A stretch of 64,000 bases of DNA from NCBI GenBank assembly GCA_026770025.1, contig JAMXDE010000004.1, forward strand, positions 3,707,501 to 3,771,500. Reading direction: 5' to 3'. Every line of letters begins with the position of its first letter. The first letter of the stretch is position 1. A program made the translations under genes and the position numbers. The stretch is from Craspedostauros australis (lineage: Eukaryota; Bacillariophyta; Bacillariophyceae; Mastogloiales; Achnanthaceae). The notes beneath the pieces were generated by a model. It was not told where the DNA came from and ran no database searches. It was given only the letters and a program-made list of their open reading frames with translations. Positions 50,817 to 63,044 of this stretch are shown in pieces.

Positions 50817-53800
50817 ATGCCGACGAGAAAAGAGATGAATGGCGGTTCAAAGAGGCGGCAGAAATGAATGCTGTGTACTGGAGGCTGCAAAAAGTGAAGC
50901 ACGGCTTCACACAACTTTTTCTCCAGCAACCACGACTCCTGGTTCATGTTCCTGCATCACGTCTCGTCACCACCGCAGCGGCAGGCAAGACAGGTGGCTG
51001 TCGAGTGCGCTGCTCGTGCCTGCACGCGATGGCGAGGTCATGTGTGGCGGTGTGATCTGTCCGGTTCCATGATGCGCGTTGATCGTACATGTACTTGTGC
51101 CACACCGATACTACAGGCACGAACAATGCACGTGTACCACACCATAATCGCACCCCAGAGTAGAGGGACGGCTGCCGGCATCGCTTGGGTAGTGGGGCGG
51201 CACAAGCAGGACCACTCCCCGAATACAATAAGCAAATGTAGAACGCCGATGTTAGATGACGCTTCTTTGTTGCCACCACGGGATCATGGCAGCATCAAAA
51301 CAATACTTCAACAATTCCAGTCTAGTGCACATGCTTCGTATTCCACAAGCCAAGATTCGCCTCTTGGCTCCAATAATACTTGATCAAACAGGTACCGCCA
51401 TGTTTCTGTCATGACCCATCACGAAAAGCTGCGATTCGGTCAATGGGCGCAGACTGCGGGAAGAGTCAAGCCCTCCGCGGAAGATTCCGACCATCATGGT
51501 TGGAACGCCTCTGCGCCAGACACGATTGTTGTCTTGGGTGGGTTTGTCAATGGCTATCATCAAATGCGAAAAATCCTCCGAGGCCTGCATCATCATCAAC
51601 AACAACAACAACGATGAATGTCATTCGATGAGCAGGTGGAACAGGCGGAGCAGATGGGGCCAGTCGGGACGAACATGCGAACGACCTCAAGTACAAGAAC
51701 AAGAACAACCCGAAGCAGAAGCTCTGAGTATACTCAAGGCAGGTGATGAAGCGAAACGCTGCGCGCAAGTACGTCCTGGGTCAGAAGAGCACAGCAAGCA
51801 CGGATAGAGTATTCTGGAGCGCCTTGCGCAGGGCAGAGTGAGCGTTCTATCGGCACAGGCGCTCCATGTGCAACGGAGCCGCTTGGTTGGAGTGGCGCAG
51901 TACCGGAAGAATGCCATGGGGCCACGGGTTCGGCTGAGGCATAGATGCAGGAACATGCACAGAACTGTTAATGATGGTTTTGGGCGTGTGGGTTCGGGCG
52001 AGAGAAACCTGTCGGAATGGGGCAGAACTGGAAACGATGTGGGAGGATTGCTTTGGGCCTGTGAGGAAATGCGCGGGTCGCCTTCCCTTCAGTGGCTGTC
52101 CGCATTTTCGTGTGCCCAAGCCCACCGCCCTGCATCGATGCTCGCACCACCACCCTCCCAGGATACGCAACCGTCATCATTGGCGCCACTCGCGATCGTC
52201 AGGCGAGGGATGCTGGTGCGACATGATCATCCAATTTTTTTGTGATGATCGAGTTTGGCCGGGAGGACAGATGAGGATCTAATCTGTCACGGTCACCTCC
52301 TTCCGTCTCCATCCATGGCGCGATCTTTAGTGATGGTGACAGTCACGCACCAGCCAACCTTTCCGAGTAAGCGGAAACAAGCTGGATGGCAATCCCAGTG
52401 ATGTTTTCACGTCCTTGGGCAAGATATCAGCAAGACAGACTATACTCCCCACCACAGTCACGATAAATGAAGACACGATCGCAGACACGCAATCGCCAAA
52501 CTGACTCCATTGGAGGATAGGAATGGGTTTACGGACGAGCACCACACCAAGACAGGATGGAGCGAGAGATGCCAGCGGCAGGGATCGTTCTGGTAGCTTC
52601 TCACCAGTTCCCCCTATCTTGCGCGACTCTCTGCATTCTTCCATGGGTGTCTCCTCGCCAGGATTGGCACCAAACTCCCACCACTGCTCGGCCCTGCCAC
52701 AGCACACTTGCCATGCTGTATAGCACAGTAAAAATAGTGCCTGTACCTCGTGCCAATCTCAGATGATTCCACACCCAAATAATCCCCCGAAACGAACCAT
52801 CCAGACACTAACTCCTGCAATGTGCCAGCAAGGCAGTTTGTGCCTTGGCCTTTGTGGACAACGAGCACACAAGTACAAGTACAAGCACCAACACCAACAC
52901 CAACAAACACGCAAGTATAGTATTCTACAAGAGAGCACGAGTACTCGCAGTCGCACGGGTGTTTGTCACATTGTCCTCTTTCGCGCTCGTAGCTTGCATG
53001 GGCCGTGCAACGGAACCTATGAAGACTTGGTTCCCTTTTCGTGCCCTGTTCCGTTCCTGACACCAACGCCACGTTAAGTTTTTAACCACCGAGATCACAA
53101 TTATCGCCCAAGCAGGTGCAGCTTCCAACATTGTACTCTCTACAGTTATCATCAACAAGCCTCCACATTTGACGTCGACATTTGGTTGTGGAAACAGTAC
53201 CCCAAATCCATGGTGCTCAGTTATTCTTCATGTGGACATTCCTTGCGGGGAGAAGAAGCCTTGGACGAGAAAGGACTCCGTCACATGCAGCCAACAGCCA
53301 CGTGCATCCAGAAACACTCTCGTGCCCATCCACATGTGGACGATTGCATGCCATGGTGCGAGTGTGACAAACGGGCTACTTACTCGTCTCATTCATCACT
53401 TCCGTGACTCTCTATCGTTGCTCTCAACAAACAGAAGGGTAAAGTTGTGTGGGACAAACAGAGGAGAAAGGCTGTTTCGACGATGCGGAATGGCGAGAAC
53501 GTTTATCAACTCAGCAAAATAGCCCAGTCTCGCCCACACTGCACAAGGAGTCGAGATCACAGGAAACCATGACCAACTTTGTCCCTATGATGAGCAATTG
53601 TCCGAGTAACATTACCATCATGTTGTGGTCGGTGAAATGTCCGCACGATCATTGACATTCTGTATAGGTAGTTGACGCTCATCGCCTTGTTCGCCTATCT
53701 GCAACCAACGCTTCGCAACGCTGCTTTGAATGTCCAACAGCGATTCCATCCAAGAACAGAAAAATAACAATGGCAATAATAACAATGTCAACCGCGACAA

Positions 53801-55105
53801 AGAACGACTGTTGTGTCTTGGTAGTCACGTAAATACTTCTACGCTGACCGGCCAATGCAACTAATGAGAAGCTCACAGTTCTCGTTTTATTGACGAAACA
53901 CTTTCATGCACGAGCGACACACACTTTTTCTCCTGTTGCTTCTCCAATTCCGAGACACAGAGCACCTGCCTTCCGCCTTCTGCTCTTGTCGGTTGTCGCC
54001 ATGTACGCAGGGCCAGCATTCGAACTACTATCTAACAATACTCACTCGTGTCCGCCACTCAGGGCTTCCCTTGGTGCTATCAAACCAAGACCGTTGCGCT
54101 ACTCAGCGCTCCATGATGCGCGAGGTTGATGTTTCTTTCATGATTGTGTGACATGATAAAAGCACGTCCGCGGGTTTGGATGAGCCGATGAGCGGATGAC
54201 GTTGTGTGGGAGCGCTAGTGCAAATGGAGGCTTCGATGAATGAATGGTTGTCGTTGGCGCTGCCGATGCCTTGGGTTGCTGCCGTTGTTTCAGTTGCCTA
54301 CTATTACTGGCGGTGGTGACGGATGAACATAGTCGTACGAGCTGCTCGTACATGCCTCGTGGAGCATAACAGCGGTGGTTCGAAACTTCAGGAGAGGCTG
54401 GTTAAACGACAATCATAGTCAAGGAAGCCCGGACCGGTTGCTGGTGCGGCGCATGTTCTTCGTTCCTCCTTGGTTTGGCATCCCTCATCTTTTCCTCCCG
54501 CTGGTCCATGCTCAATACACGAGGGCGATGCAACGAGAAACGAAGCCTCAGAAGCCTCCGAAGCCCTAACATTTCTCAACCCACCATCCGATTGACAGAA
54601 GGACATCAGTCCCTCATTCGTTCTTGTGGGACATCTCTGCTACCTGTCTTCGCCTCTTTTTGTGCCTCTGCCAATACGCCGACTTTTCGTCACAAATGCC
54701 GAAGAGGACCCTCCGCGACTGCCATACAGCCGCCACTCGTCCACGTACCACACCACCGCGCTTCCGCTCGACACGGCTCTGCCGCTCAGGCCGGTGGTCT
54801 TCTGGTACCACAATCACGACAGCCACCGTAATCACAACCACAATCACAATCACAGCCGCAACCGCGTCGACAACCACAATCACAATCGCTCTTTCACACT
54901 CGGGTCCACAACTAGATTCACATTCACCACCACGATCGCGTGATGCCAACCGCGGGCATCTCTCTGCAGCCATTCGCGACATCCACGATCACCGATCGCT
55001 CATTTGTGCAGGCGAGACCTTCGCACAAATAACATTGCCGACACCTTTGCCCGCACAGGTGCCATACAATTCCTCTTACGCACCAGCAAACCACAACGAA
55101 ACGAG
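50817..55105. other. Gene-poor stretch after PEPC
   Basis: About 4.3 kb with short frames on both strands and no family I recognise. It includes CAACACCAACACCAACAAAC-type microsatellite sequence near 52870-52915 and a CACAATCACAA-rich tract at about 54810-54890 upstream of the DUF6824 gene. A box-A/box-B-like pair at about 54015-54110 (minus) does not fold as a tRNA. Confidence 0.5.
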
Positions 55106-57423
55106 ATGATGAACAGACCTGCTCCAGACGATGATGACAACGACAATGATGCCGTCGGAAAGGGGATTGCATCGGTCGAGACCTCTACCGGAGGCAAGCA
55201 CGTTGGCTTGCCATCCTCGTCGATGGCGGAAACGGCAACTGCGGCGGCTTCATCGTCGTCATCGCTGTCATCATCGAAAACGACGACCGATACGCAGCAA
55301 GTGGAGTACATCGAAGACATCCGACCCCAGGACGTGCTCCTTGGTCGAGGAGCTGGGCCAAACGAGCATCCTGGCAACGTTGCGTTTCGAATGATGGTGA
55401 AGCAGCACAAGAAGCGATACGTGAAGACAAACAATCGCAAGGTCAAGAACACAATTGCGCATGAAGTGATCACATTCATTCGGAAGAACCGAGGTCGGTT
55501 CCTCGAAAAGGCGACAGGCCCGCAGGGTGGAGAGCTGTACGTCGAAGCACATTCAAGGATCGGTAAGTTTTTGTGTCGCTGCTCCGGTATTCCTGGGAGA
55601 ATGATTCGAAATTGGTTGGTTGATTGGCTGATTGTTGGGCTGTCGCAGGCTTGGACAGTGTAATTGGTTGATGGGGCGATGTGAATGCCCCGAAGATCTC
55701 GGTGATCGTCACGTTCGAAGGATCGCAAGGGTTGAGAGGAAGCGCACACTTCTCGAAATGATGTTGAACTGATCACATCGGAATTCGGCAAGTACCCGCG
55801 TCCGCTAGGTCCAGGCTGCCCATTGTGCCAATTGTGGAGCACGTGGGAACAAGCGTACTAGTATACAGAAGCATGAACACGTAAATGCACACATGCACAC
55901 ATGCATTGCTCAAATGCCAAGCGATGAATCATCACATGTTTCGTCACGATGCACCATGTTTGGATGTACAAAGCTGATACCGGCAATGCCCCATATTCCC
56001 CTCTTCTCACCAACTCATGCTGTACCGACATACTCGTCATCTCTGACTCTCGGCTCTTGAATCTCCTCGCTGGCCATGCTATCCACACCATGCCATACCA
56101 TGCCAACAAATGCTCCTCCCAGTCCTAGAGAAAACGAAACAGGCACTCAGGCATGTTGACCGTGGAAGTATCAACGCAGGTGTCAGCGGATCGAACCCCG
56201 CTGACGATCCAAACGCCATGAGCGATTCATGCACCAAAGAAGGCAACCTCATGGCGGAGGCATTGGCGTTGGCAACATCGGATGGCGGGAAGGGCATCAC
56301 GCCAACCAACCTGCCCTTACATATGCAGAATCTCGCCTCGCAATCCATCCACAAGGTTCCATCACCAAAGACACAGCTTTTCACGAACGCATCAATCACT
56401 GCCGCGTTGTCGCAGCCAGGACAGCCTGCGCTTCCACCACAGGCACTCCAATTCGGCTCCACCGCATCGAATGCAGTTGGTTTGCGGAAGTCGTCTCTTG
56501 AAGACATAACGCATTCCAGGATGCTGCAGGCTGAGATACTGGCCAGACAAAGACAGCAACTGCTGCAACAACAACAGCACACGATGCAAGGTCGTGAAGA
56601 AAATCAGGTTCATCAACTTCAGCACCCGAAGAGAGACCAGGAACAATCGCAGCATCCAAAGCATCACGAACCACAAGGACAGCAGGCACAGCTGCACGCG
56701 CAGATTCGAGCCTTGCTTCTCAACCAACAGGCCAACGTTTCTCCAGGAAGCAGCGGTCTGGATTCAGTGCAACGTCTTCTGGAATCGACTGAGAGAATAC
56801 GTCAGATCGATGCATTGCTGATGAACTCATTAAATCCTTCTCAGCAACCGAACGCGCAATCGCATGCAACGGTACCAACATCGTCGGTGGCGGCGGCAAC
56901 ACCGACAATGCCTGCGGCAGCTGCGGCTGCCAGTGCACAGCCGCGCCAAGATGCGGTATCTGCTCTTGTCACATCGGCGTCCATGCAAATGGCTCTGCGC
57001 CTGGGCATCTTGTCACTGTCCGCAGCGGCAGGAAATGGGCATGGTACGCCATTGGCACAAAGTGCCGCAACTGGGACAGCAACGACTGCGACGGCACTTC
57101 AGACCCCAAACACAAACCCAGCCTCAACCTCAAACTCAGCCACTGCGGCATCTCTGCTTCGGCAGGCACAGGCATTGGGTACATCCAATCCACTGGCGCA
57201 AGTCGGTGGAGTTCCGGGTGCATTATCACTTGCTCATGGTGTCGTACATTCACCCACTCCAGCAACATCAACCTCCACGCCCGGATTGGCGCTGGGCTTG
57301 CCACCAGCTCCAGCATCCACACAGGCAACAGACATGCCTGGAGCAACAAGTCATTCAACCCAGGACGGCGAACAGGCAAGGCAGGATCTGCTTGAGAGGC
57401 TGAGACGAATCCGTGACGCGTAG
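55106..57423 (+). CDS. DUF6824-domain protein, two exons, Gln-rich
   Basis: Exons at 55106-55562 and 56123-57423 (intron 560 bp, ATCG/GTAAGT...CCCAG, phase 1) encode about 585 aa. ATG 55106 or 55109 starts MMNRPAPDD. The DUF6824 module occupies residues about 70-165: DVLLGRGAGPNEHPGN, FRMMVKQHKKRY, NTIAHEVITFIR and GRFLEK. It is completed across the splice by RIVLEKTKQALRHV. The rest of exon 2 is low complexity, with Gln/His runs (RQRQQLLQQQQ) and Ala/Thr/Ser-rich stretches resembling activation or scaffold regions. The module is abundant in diatoms. A nuclear or regulatory role is often guessed from basic residues, but no activity is established to my knowledge. A second, diverged member lies at 60828-63044. 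Confidence 0.85.
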
Positions 57424-58323
57424 TTGCAACGAAGACGCGAAGAAGAAGGCAAGTTTCTCCGAATGCTGCTGCCTTGGATCGAATGGGAAGAGAGAATAAT
57501 CGCATGTGCGCATGCGGTAGTTCTCCATACAATACACGCCTTGCACTCGTTTGTTTCCCAACATCGCCGATGGAGCGATCGAATGGTCCAAACATCGAAT
57601 TTCATACATTTGCACGAAGGCTCTGGTTGCCAGCGGTTGCCACTGGCTGCCAATGGTTGTCGCAGCCACTTCATCTGCCACCAATTTGCTTCTACCCCGA
57701 ACGATGGAGGTCGTGAGGTCGAATTGGCTGGTCATTCATGTCCTGCAATACAGCACAATCTACGACTGCTCATAGTTGCATGGTTCGAGCAAGGACTCTT
57801 ACCACACATGCCACTACCTGCTTACAGTATATACCCCATTTACTCTAGCCCAACATCACCATTGAAGAAACCAGTGCTCAAATAGAGCATGCTCCTCCAA
57901 CCCTTGCGGAGTATGCAAGGAGAGCACTCGTACAAGCAGTGCGCTCTATCGCATTCATATTTCCTGTCCATGCTTACTGTACATACATGTGCTTGTTCTC
58001 GCCAAGGCTCCACCAGCCAGAGCACACCGAGTTTTGCCACCAGAGCGCTCGTCGTGTCGTTTGGTCTCTTTGACCTGCATTATGCATCCGCTCTTCTACC
58101 TCTGACTATCCACAAATGTTCCATCCAGACGATCGGAGAGATGTATCATTCCATGTCGTCACGGGAGAAGCCTCGCGAAACAACTCCCGCTGCCCCTCCT
58201 TGGTACCCTACAGTCCGAAGTCTCCCTTGCACCCGCTGGCTGCCTACCCAAGAGGCGCACAGACTGGCTTCCCGCTACGACTCTGCTAGTACGACTACGA
58301 GTACCCCAAAGCCAGAGGGCCTT
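57424..58323. other. Downstream region of the first DUF6824 gene
   Basis: Short frames only. No gene or repeat stands out before the inverted-repeat element at 58324. Confidence 0.55.
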
Positions 58324-59308
58324 CTAGTGCCTCAAAGAGCCGGCTGTAACCAATTTTTTTGGTTACAGTTGGTTACAGTTGGTTACAAGAATAATGTCGT
58401 GTAGATCGTGGTACACGTTCTACGTAAGTCCCGAACAAAAAAAGGCCAAAAACAGCATCAACCAAAGTTAAACTCTCCGGACTTAGCTCGTATGGACCAT
58501 CCTGTACTCGTCTCTCTATAGTAGCATCATATGGCGTTTATATATACAAAACTAAAGTTTGGTGTCTGTTGCTCTCTTGCTCGGTGAGCACTGATGCCAT
58601 TCATCAAGCACCCCCATCATTCACGGACGTTTTTGGCTTCTGATTGCCATGTTTTCTTATTCTGATTGGTCCAAAGAAGTGTTCCAACCATCGCTGACGT
58701 CACGATGACGCAGGTGTTGGAACCAGATTTCTCCAAACTTGCCACCGAAATTGGGGATCCGAGTGGTCAAATATCATTCCGACCTCCAGGGGAGCACTAA
58801 ACGCAAGCATACCACCATACCATCGCACTCAAACAACATATAGACCATATGTTCGTGACCGCCTCAGAGAGAGGATTCTTAAATGATATCTATTGTACAG
58901 ATTGAGCCAAAGACCGCTAAGTCCGGAGACTTCAAAGATGGAGAGTCGAATTTCTCGAACAACAGAGGCATGATCCTACCGGACTCCTGTAGAATTCTAC
59001 GTGTAACCAACTGTAACCAACGGGATCCAAAAAAAAACCAGTCTGTCCGTCGTCCGAAGGCAAAACCACACCAATGGGGTCAACAAACAGATAAAGATCG
59101 ACAAGATGGTAGTAACAACAAGATAATGTTATTGCTTTCCTGGATAGCCCTGAGTCTTAAGTTTACGTAGATGTAAAGAGATATTCGATTGAGTGTCTAT
59201 AACTTTAAGTCTGAGATCGGGAAAATTGGATCCAAAATCTGTAACCAATTGTAACCAAATGTAACCAATTGTAACCAATTTTTGGGGTCCGGCTCTTTGA
59301 GGCACTAG
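58324..59308. mobile_element. Non-autonomous inverted-repeat element (MITE-like), about 985 bp
   Basis: A perfect 20-bp inverted repeat bounds it: CTAGTGCCTCAAAGAGCCGG (58324-58343) and its reverse complement (59289-59308). Inside each end are 10-bp-phased arrays of GGTTACA (58361, 58371, 58381) or GTAACC (59241, 59251, 59261, 59271), with an inner pair at 59003 and 59013. A second perfect inverted pair of 14 bp lies at 58474-58487 and 58917-58930. It has no credible ORF. The arrays look like transposase-binding sites. No flanking target duplication could be fixed, apart from the CTAG that belongs to the repeat itself. Confidence 0.75.
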
Positions 59309-60827
59309 CCCGTATCCAGGCAACGGATGTTCTCCAGTTTGCGTTCCATTTGATCCCCTGAGATGCAAAGCGTTGTGTGGTGGTTCGTTGCGAAATCCAC
59401 GCTGGAGGAACGTGTTCATATCTCGGACACGCTAGAGAACAACCTCGTTCTACCCCTCGTGTAAACAACTAGTGCGAATACCCTGTTTTCGAGGCGAAAC
59501 ATAGCAGGCCTATTCAGGGCCTTTCGGACACTCCATACGACCTTTTGTGGTGAAAAGGCCTATCCCATGACACAATCGCCAAAAACGATTCTGTTTCTGG
59601 ATACGTGACTAAACATGGTCGCAAGATACCTTCATTCAGTCATGGGTACGCACGGACTTGGGAACTGTCATTGTTGGACGCAAATGACCAACGGCTATAT
59701 TTTTTGGTTCGACAAACGATCACACGATTCGGGACCACACGAAACATTGCGCTGTTGCGAAGTTAGATTTGTGGACGATGCGAGTAGTTTGCCCTGATGT
59801 CTGCAGCCAACTCGCGGACTGTCCTCCTTCGCACGATTGCTGGGGAGGAAGTGACGCACCTGGGAGCAGGTAGTCGTCGTGGTATACAGTAGGAGAGACA
59901 GAGACAACCAATGGCTGTTGCGGCAGAGTGTATAGTGTTGTATTTGCATTTGCTGTTCTATCAGTTGTTGTTTTGTGTACTTTAGTTTCGTTGTATTTTT
60001 TGTAATTGGATGCGTGTGGAGGCGATGGCGGTGACTATATCATGAATGTGTGTTCGTCGTCATGAAAGAGCGGCCACAGTCATAGATATGGCTGCGACTG
60101 CAGGCGTTGGCCATCACACGCATCCTCGATCTCTGCCAGCATCTTGCGGCCCGTGCGACTATGTAGAATGTGTTAGTTTGGGGTGTGCTTTGGCCGACGA
60201 AGAAGCGCTGGCGAGATCCCGTGCTCTTTGCGATGTCAAAAAGTGGGCTCATTTGTTGCTGTTGACACTGTTGTCGTGATATTGTGATTGTTGGTTGTGG
60301 TATTTGTGATCGTGATTGTCATCTGTTCTCGGTTTGATTGATATGATGTGATTGTTTGAAGAGATGACGGACGCCTGTGACCGTCCGATGTTTGTTTGAT
60401 GTCGGTTTGTTTTTGTTATTTGCATTCTGTTTCTTTCCGTTGGTGGTGTTGTCATCACTGCTGCGACTGCTGCTTTTGTGGTTGTTGGGATGTGTGATAT
60501 ATACCAACTATTCGGTCGTAGGGCAGAGCATGCTTTGGCAGAGTGGAGGGTAGAAGCATCTTGTGTGTTTTTGTTGCTTGCGGGTGACACCCAGGAAGAA
60601 CATGGGCGAGTTTTGTCGCTGTTGATCGCCCTGTGTCACCTCACCTCACAAGAGAGCTGCTGTGGGCTTGATCTTGACAGGAACCAAATTCTCTTTTCCC
60701 CAGAGATTTATGTCCCATCCGAATACCCCTTGTGCCCACAGCAGATCCAGGATTTGAGTTCATCATAAATGTGGTCATTGTTCGTTGTTTGTCCTTGTCG
60801 TCATGGAGATTCTGCATGTCTTGGGAT
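59309..60827. other. Spacer between inverted-repeat element and second DUF6824 gene
   Basis: Short frames only. It includes TTGTGATTG-rich low-complexity sequence at about 60240-60480. It is the 3' flank of the minus-strand gene ending at 60828. Confidence 0.55.
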
Positions 60828-63044
60828 TTATGGAAGATCGTCAAGATGAACGTCCAGAGTGTCGCTCGGAATCGGTTCCTCTTCATGCGTGAGCGGCGGG
60901 CTGTTAGCTAACGACGCTGCAGCAGTTTGGGCTGCCTCCATGACGTCTAGCGCCAGCATCGGATTGTCCAGATCCACGTCATCGGTGCCATCCATGAGCT
61001 GCTGTGCGGGATGATCCGGGAAGTCCGTGGATGTGTACGCGATGGGTTGGTCGTCGTGATTGTGATGATCGAGCATGGATGCATGGAAAGTGGCGGAGGA
61101 AACGTCATTGCCGTTCTCGTTACCCGCACCGCAGTTGTTGACGCCGGTCTGTCCAAAGACGTTGATCGGGTTGTGGTCGTTGTCGTCGTCCAACGTTTGG
61201 TCGAAGTAGAGACGCGGTGGCACCAGGAGGTCGTCCTGTAGCTGCGCCGGAGTCTGGTGAAACTGTGGATGATCCTGTGCGTCGGGTGCATGATCAATAT
61301 GCTGAATGTGGTCCATGTCCTGCGGGTGCGACGATGGTGGCTGCGGCCTGAGTTGATGTTGGTGGTTGCTACTGCCGTTGAGGTTCTCGGGTTGCGATTG
61401 CAGGTCTCCTGGACAGTACCCAAAAGGGGAGTGACCTTGCGCCGCGTCCATGGTGGGTGACCGTCTATGGGACAGCAATGGAACCGTGACGTCCTGCGGT
61501 ATGGGTTGGTGCAAGTTGGACACGGACGACGATGAAGATGTGCGCCGGGCCGTGGCGATCATGGTGGACGTCGGTGCATGCGCGATGGGTACAGCGGGCG
61601 AAGTGTCCGGGCTTGTGGAGAGGAGGGAGGGGGGTGGGGAAGCGATCGCACCATGCATCACTCGGGTGTGCACAACCGGCGAATGGTCGATGTGCGCAGT
61701 GTGTCTTGGTTGCAGGGATGACCTGTGCTGGTGAGGCGCCGAGGGTATCGTGGATGCTGATGCTGGGCGCGCCATCTTGGGTGGCTCCGAAGAGACCGGA
61801 GAAGCTATCGAATGCAATTGGTTGTTCGGCACAGGGTCCGATGACGGCGTCAGGCTTCGCCTGCGATGATGATCATGCGGAGGTCCGTGATTTGGGTGGT
61901 GACCGTGGTGCTGCCGCTGATCCGGATGGTAGGGGTGTCTGCGATGCGGAGCTGGATGATGACGATGGCTCGGATTGTGGTAGTAGGGATGACGGTAGCC
62001 AGGATGGGGAGGATTGTGACCATGATGCTGCTGCTGATGGTGATGACGAGCACGGGGCTGTTGATCCTGCTCATAACCGTGGTTGTGATGCGATACCGAA
62101 AGGGTCTTGGGTGCCAATTCTTGTGCTGAGGCGGACGATGGTAGAGCCGCAGGTGCAGATGCGACCGCAATCATGCTGGGACCCCGAGCAGAGCCGGGTG
62201 GAGGTGGCAACGGAACTCGACCAAATGGCCTATCCATTGGCGGCGCAGCGCCATGGGAATGCTTGTGCGCATGCGGAGGATGGTGCGGTGCGTCGAGGTA
62301 GCCTGGACTTGGCATGGCCGAGTTGTAGTACATGGAAGGGAATTCGTGCGATCTTCGTCGCTTGGGAGGTCGCTCGACCCTGGACTCCGTGGATGTGGGC
62401 GTCACGGCGGGCTGATGCTGCTCCAGCGGGGTGCTGGCCGTTATGGAAGCGTACTGCAGGGGAATGGGCGGACTTGCCGACGTCGGGAAGGGTGGCGCGG
62501 AGGCGACTTCGGCTGCATTGAGCGGCGCCTTGCGCGGCACGGTGGACGTGGCAGCTGCGACTGCCGCCGCATGCTCCTTGAGGGTGAGGCCGGTGGCGGA
62601 TCGCTTGACGGTCTCCTCCTGGACGTCGTGTGGGATGGGAACTTGCGCGGCGTAGCCAGCACGGTCTCCCCTGTTGCAGTCACGCAGGGCTTGGCAGGTC
62701 TTCTTGATGGTCTCCTTCTCGCTTAGCTCCTCCCATGGCCCCTCGAGGCCGCGGTTGCCGTGCGCACGGCCGAAGCGCTTGAGGAAACGGCCTGGCGGGT
62801 TGAGGCTCTTGATGTGCGAGATGATCTCCTTCGCCAATGCTCTCTTCTCTCCCGTCGTGTACTCGCTGCAATACTTGTCATCCCGTCTGGAGTTGACCAG
62901 GGTTCGGAAACGTTCGTTGCCCGGGTGCTGCGCGATGTTGACCCCGCGGCCGTTGAGCACGTCATGGTCGTGCACGGTTATGTGGGGTCTGGCGGCATGT
63001 GACTGTTTGTGAGAGTAGTGTGCGTGCTTGGACCTGTCGCTCAT
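60828..63044 (-). CDS. DUF6824-domain protein, single exon, His-rich
   Basis: A 738-aa ORF from ATG 63042-63044 (MSDRSKHAHYSHKQ). The DUF6824 module is N-terminal (residues about 22-125): HDVLNGRGVNIAQHPGNERF, KYCSEYTTGEKRALAKEIIS, PGRFLKRFG, then an ETIKKTCQALRDC tail. The rest is low complexity with His/Pro runs (HHQQQHHGHN), Ser/Pro segments and an acidic C-terminus (SDTLDVHLDDLP), resembling a transcription-factor-like activation region. The basic KRRR (residues about 228-231) could be a nuclear signal. The family is diatom-expanded and its biochemical role is unknown to me. It shares only the module with the protein at 55106-57423. Confidence 0.85.
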   Translation of the reverse strand: MSDRSKHAHYSHKQSHAARPHITVHDHDVLNGRGVNIAQHPGNERFRTLVNSRRDDKYCSEYTTGEKRALAKEIISHIKSLNPPGRFLKRFGRAHGNRGLEGPWEELSEKETIKKTCQALRDCNRGDRAGYAAQVPIPHDVQEETVKRSATGLTLKEHAAAVAAATSTVPRKAPLNAAEVASAPPFPTSASPPIPLQYASITASTPLEQHQPAVTPTSTESRVERPPKRRRSHEFPSMYYNSAMPSPGYLDAPHHPPHAHKHSHGAAPPMDRPFGRVPLPPPPGSARGPSMIAVASAPAALPSSASAQELAPKTLSVSHHNHGYEQDQQPRARHHHQQQHHGHNPPHPGYRHPYYHNPSHRHHPAPHRRHPYHPDQRQHHGHHPNHGPPHDHHRRRSLTPSSDPVPNNQLHSIASPVSSEPPKMARPASASTIPSAPHQHRSSLQPRHTAHIDHSPVVHTRVMHGAIASPPPSLLSTSPDTSPAVPIAHAPTSTMIATARRTSSSSSVSNLHQPIPQDVTVPLLSHRRSPTMDAAQGHSPFGYCPGDLQSQPENLNGSSNHQHQLRPQPPSSHPQDMDHIQHIDHAPDAQDHPQFHQTPAQLQDDLLVPPRLYFDQTLDDDNDHNPINVFGQTGVNNCGAGNENGNDVSSATFHASMLDHHNHDDQPIAYTSTDFPDHPAQQLMDGTDDVDLDNPMLALDVMEAAQTAAASLANSPPLTHEEEPIPSDTLDVHLDDLP

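Noticed and set aside
54010-54115. tRNA-like signal on the minus strand (perfect box A TAGCGCAACGG, near box B AGTTCGAATGC)
   Set aside because: D-stem, T-stem and acceptor stems do not pair, and the boxes are about 60 bases apart. At best it is a degenerate tRNA-derived fragment.
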